From NCBI GenBank assembly GCA_030605915.1, contig JAUWHM010000154.1, positions 1 through 11,960 on the forward strand: 11,960 nucleotides of DNA, written 5' to 3'. The DNA comes from Nitrospirota bacterium (GTDB lineage Bacteria; NPL-UPA2; JAGMAN01). The notes under the pieces are model-generated. The model had not been told where the DNA came from, did not search any database, and worked only from the letters and a program-made list of their open reading frames with translations. Positions 11,696 through 11,960 of this stretch are shown here, piece by piece (position 1 is the stretch's first letter; the number at the start of each line of letters is the position of its first letter). Made by a program: the position numbers and the translations under genes.

Positions 11696-11960
11696 ATGTT
11701 TTGTTTTCAATGTCAGGAAACAGCCAGGAACACCGGCTGTACCGTCAAGGGCGTATGTGGCAAGCCAGAGGAAACCGCCAACCTTCAAGACCTGTTGATC
11801 TTCGTACTCAGAGGGATTTCGGTCTGCGGTGAAAAGCTCAAGGAACTGGGCACCGCGGACCGCAGCAACGACGAATTTATCGCCCGGGGGCTGTTCGCCA
11901 CCATCACCAATGCCAACTGGGACGACACGCGCTTCACGGCGATGATCCTGGAAGGCCTCA
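11696..11960 (+). CDS. hcp: Hybrid cluster protein (hydroxylamine reductase), 3' truncated by window
   Basis: Only the first 88 residues are in the window. They begin M-F-C-F-Q-C-Q-E-T-A and give Cys3, Cys6, Cys15 and Cys21, the C-x2-C-x8-C-x5-C pattern that binds the N-terminal Fe4S4 cluster in Hcp of strict anaerobes such as Desulfovibrio. The text continues with the family phrases N-T-G-C-T-V-K-G-V-C-G-K and T-A-N-L-Q-D-L-L-I. Hcp carries a hybrid Fe-S-O cluster and acts on nitric oxide or hydroxylamine in nitrosative stress under anaerobic conditions; it is cytoplasmic. The GC-rich codon use contrasts with the AT-rich genes just before it, marking the right edge of the accessory segment. 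No regulator gene or clear operator is visible upstream. Confidence 0.95.
   Translation, partial: MFCFQCQETARNTGCTVKGVCGKPEETANLQDLLIFVLRGISVCGEKLKELGTADRSNDEFIARGLFATITNANWDDTRFTAMILEGL

Noticed and set aside
1..11960. CRISPR array, tRNA or rRNA genes, insertion sequence
   Set aside because: No regularly spaced direct repeats, cloverleaf with CCA-adjacent acceptor stem, rRNA-like conserved blocks or transposase motifs were seen on either strand.

Overview
The window looks like chromosomal DNA from an anaerobic or facultatively anaerobic bacterium of moderate GC. The signs are bacterial housekeeping genes with Shine-Dalgarno sites, a corrinoid adenosyltransferase, and a four-cysteine N-terminus of hybrid cluster protein of the type found in strict anaerobes. 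I cannot name the phylum; an uncultured or candidate lineage would fit the gene mix. Base composition is mosaic by eye: the first 2.1 kb are AT-rich, glnS and the start of gltX are GC-richer, the rest of gltX, cobO and dinG are intermediate, and hcp is GC-rich again.

Layout. (1) 1-2125: accessory genes, namely a P-loop ATPase with a C-terminal winged-helix-like end (5' end outside the window) and two unrecognised membrane proteins. (2) 2126-2523: non-coding, with a good promoter at 2298-2326 and a leader carrying strong palindromes that look like relics of an ORF6N/KilA-N type gene. (3) 2524-3763: nusB overlapping a PHP-domain phosphoesterase gene. (4) 4129-7902: a promoter, then glnS-gltX-cobO packed with a 23-nt overlap and then no gap. 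GlnRS and GluRS therefore share a transcript, and cobO rides behind them. (5) 7916-9940 on the minus strand: an Fe-S helicase of the DinG/YoaA type, convergent with cobO, with its own promoter. (6) 10066 to about 11650: a run of small genes separated by attC-like sites, read here as a remnant integron cassette array without an integrase. It holds an 88-aa unknown protein, a CD225/dispanin membrane protein, and a DUF4160/DUF2442 toxin-antitoxin-like pair with its own promoter. (7) 11696-11960: the start of hcp.

The most interesting points are the probable cassette array next to dinG, a sequence matching the covalent-FMN attachment motif (D-P-V-S-G-A-T-L-T) in the outer loop of the CD225 protein, promoters placed so close to the start codons of glnS and the DUF4160 gene that both mRNAs may be leaderless, the composition change inside gltX, and the decayed ORF6N-like leader of nusB. 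No rRNA, tRNA, CRISPR array or insertion sequence was seen.
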